Source: Bifidobacteriaceae bacterium (GTDB lineage: Bacteria; Actinomycetota; Actinomycetes; Actinomycetales; WQXJ01). From it: a DNA stretch of 21,563 nucleotides. Positions within the stretch are counted from its first letter, which is position 1. The number at the start of each line of letters is the position of its first letter. The position numbers and the translations under genes were made by a program. The notes under the pieces are model-generated. The model was given only the letters and a program-made list of their open reading frames with translations. It was not told where the DNA came from and did not search any database. Location: positions 1-21,563 of the forward strand of contig JAISBQ010000327.1 in the NCBI GenBank assembly GCA_031266115.1. The letters run 5' to 3'. Of the stretch, positions 21,401-21,563 are shown piece by piece.

Positions 21401-21563
21401 CTGAGGCCCCGCCCGCGCCGGCAGCCCCCGCCGTGCCCGTCGTGCCGGTTGTGCCAGCCACCTCCCGCGCGCCCGAGGCGCCCGAGGCCCCGCCTGTACC
21501 CGCCGTGCCCGTCGCGCCGGTTGTGCCAGCCACCTCCCCCGCGCCCGAGGCACACGAGGCACT
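18445..21563 (+). CDS. NRPS-like protein with degenerate condensation and shortened adenylation domain, partial
   Basis: One frame is open from the ATG at 18445 to the right edge (1039 codons, no stop). Residues about 8-350 resemble the first part of an NRPS condensation domain (LYDLTPVQRRLV, DLARAARAIDLVARRHEALRAG), but the HHxxxDG motif reads CPAVVDE (148-154): both His are gone. Residues about 355-530 are an insertion rich in Gly/Pro/Ala, including a 30-residue repeat; the rest of the condensation fold resumes at about 532-595. Residues about 608-923 resemble an adenylation domain, with TFDQLNRRANQLAWALREAGI and YAIAKAGGVWVALD, a broken A3 (LAASGGAPRWVV), good A6 (GEVCVGGVGVARGY) and A7 (LFRTGDLGYID). 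A3 and A6 are only about 108 residues apart, and A4/A5 are not recognisable. After residue 923 a Pro/Ala/Val-rich tail replaces A8. Catalysis is doubtful; a decayed or repurposed synthetase is more likely. Confidence 0.75.
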   Translation, partial: MPTAPRLEGLYDLTPVQRRLVADLLGDRASRSSILQRTVTVRGPLDLARAARAIDLVARRHEALRAGIVQSVGPTMAKLAILRDREPDLVVRDLTAAGAADPDSVAEAADRIALADLERGFDLTRDSLCRVTLVRMGADESRMVWSACPAVVDEWSLPVLAWDFARYYDQLGTVSPSRAQEMVAGEAAIAPSLGRYLAWAAERETAADHAYWAGVLDGYAGVPPCPLLGGWHETDLTPPPRTPRPAATVDEATAAGLRSLAHAESVDLPTLVVAAWGLVVARSIYADDVVVGYEVSGRDLDGLDLGGLVGALGTTIPVRIRLTPGLTIRQMVRVVGEQIAEGSARAALPLADVERLALGDGPGGGGPATGGPRDVGAADGEPEGAQVTGAGPRRAAPPDGRPGGVQVTGGGYPGVQVAGAGPQGVPPPDGRPGDVRVAGGGHPGVAGGGPPTVAGLITTSVGADPCDPIGVPRRMGALTISVDDDAPATPSAAPPTQPARSSAEVRSAGGLAGFDLDPGSPQNAARSRSVGLTHAVSLRVTCEGRLKLDLSVDSTACSGRLAELTVRRVATALSAIVRDPDAQAWDLDVVDPRERAHLARDLTPAPTPFPEHLTLGGLVEAWAQRMPGAPAVAGDAGTMTFDQLNRRANQLAWALREAGIGREDVVALVARPGPEALVGIYAIAKAGGVWVALDGASPRTLLEERLEFARPRAVVIAGASMPFDLRQRCPVPVIDAAGLALGAQGTENLPGLAGPRDVACVVLAASGGAPRWVVLEHRSLVNAAAHIVRSAAAVDDAAVSYPLTLARDGADMAASGRPVGAYGCVETAGIAAQSCEDGGGDDARVRALRPIANTALYVLDGMRLCGVGMLGEVCVGGVGVARGYCDRPPLIAEYLIPNPFGPGRLFRTGDLGYIDADGRVVLQASADAPGVPAPSHAPAVPPAQHVSAVPAAPPTHMAPETEPAPTVPAAPQVFAAPPVPLARLAPEAPPAPAAPAVPVVPVVPATSRAPEAPEAPPVPAVPVAPVVPATSPAPEAHEA
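19597..19794 (+). repeat. 90-nt (30-residue) tandem repeat within the NRPS-like gene
   Basis: Two full 90-nt units start at 19597 and 19687, followed by a partial one from about 19777. On the protein level each reads like VQVAGAGPQGVPPPDGRPGD followed by VRVAGGGHPG. The repeat forms part of a Gly/Pro-rich insertion between the two halves of the condensation-like domain. Confidence 0.7.
21427..21560 (+). repeat. 72-nt (24-residue) tandem repeat in the Pro/Ala/Val-rich tail
   Basis: A 62-nt segment at 21427-21488 recurs at 21499-21560 with a few mismatches, giving a period of 72 nt. It encodes VPVVPVVPATSRAPEAPEA and its variant VPVAPVVPATSPAPEAHEA. The array reaches the window edge and may continue. 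Looser Pro/Ala-rich sequence begins at about 21214, straight after the adenylation A7 region. Confidence 0.75.

Noticed and set aside
20548..21555. Minus-strand frames rich in Gly/Ala/Thr opposite the tail of the NRPS-like gene, including collagen-like GTAGTTG patterns
   Set aside because: They are the complement of the Pro/Ala/Val repeat; the adenylation A6/A7 motifs fix the plus strand as coding.

Overview
The window is high-GC DNA with actinobacterial gene content and gene signals: GatCAB in gatC-gatA-gatB order with a DUF3039 protein just downstream, a GtrA-family membrane protein beside purE, a streptogrisin-type secreted protease, frequent GTG/TTG starts and several apparently leaderless genes. 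I assign it to Actinomycetota (high-GC Gram-positive) and cannot name a genus.

Layout. Positions 1-4436 (minus strand) hold two tandem secreted RCC1-repeat proteins. The upstream one is complete (1135 aa, 14 RCC1-like repeats, a Pro/Thr linker and Ig-like C-terminal domains); the downstream one runs off the left edge. A 445-nt non-coding stretch with a long hairpin and G10/G8 tracts separates them from a divergent OmpR-type response regulator and its histidine kinase (4882-6884, plus). The kinase converges on, and overlaps by 14 nt, a GtrA-family gene that lies downstream of purE (both minus, 6871-7981); purK is absent. After 306 nt of palindromic intergenic sequence comes the tightly coupled gatCAB operon and a separately promoted DUF3039 gene (8288-12004, plus). 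A 334-nt convergent intergenic region is packed with inverted repeats and separates these from pncB (minus). From 13766 to the right edge everything is on the plus strand: an S1 protease, two paralogous secreted Ig-like proteins, another secreted beta-sandwich protein, and a large NRPS-like gene still open at the edge.

How the genes fit together. The housekeeping block serves purine synthesis (purE), NAD salvage (pncB) and tRNA-dependent amidation (gatCAB). Both flanks are accessory and mostly encode exported proteins: RCC1 propellers, a protease and Ig-like modules. The two-component system is divergent to the RCC1 genes and might control them, but no operator shows this.

The most unusual items are: the NRPS-like protein, whose condensation motif has lost both histidines, whose adenylation domain is internally shortened, and which carries two repetitive low-complexity segments; the 14-repeat RCC1 protein, which fits two seven-bladed propellers; two palindromic repeat families in intergenic DNA; a PurE with an apparent His-to-Ala change in a conserved loop; and a recurring TAnnnT-N6/7-start-codon arrangement that points to leaderless transcription of at least five genes. 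I saw no rRNA, tRNA, CRISPR array or transposase gene.
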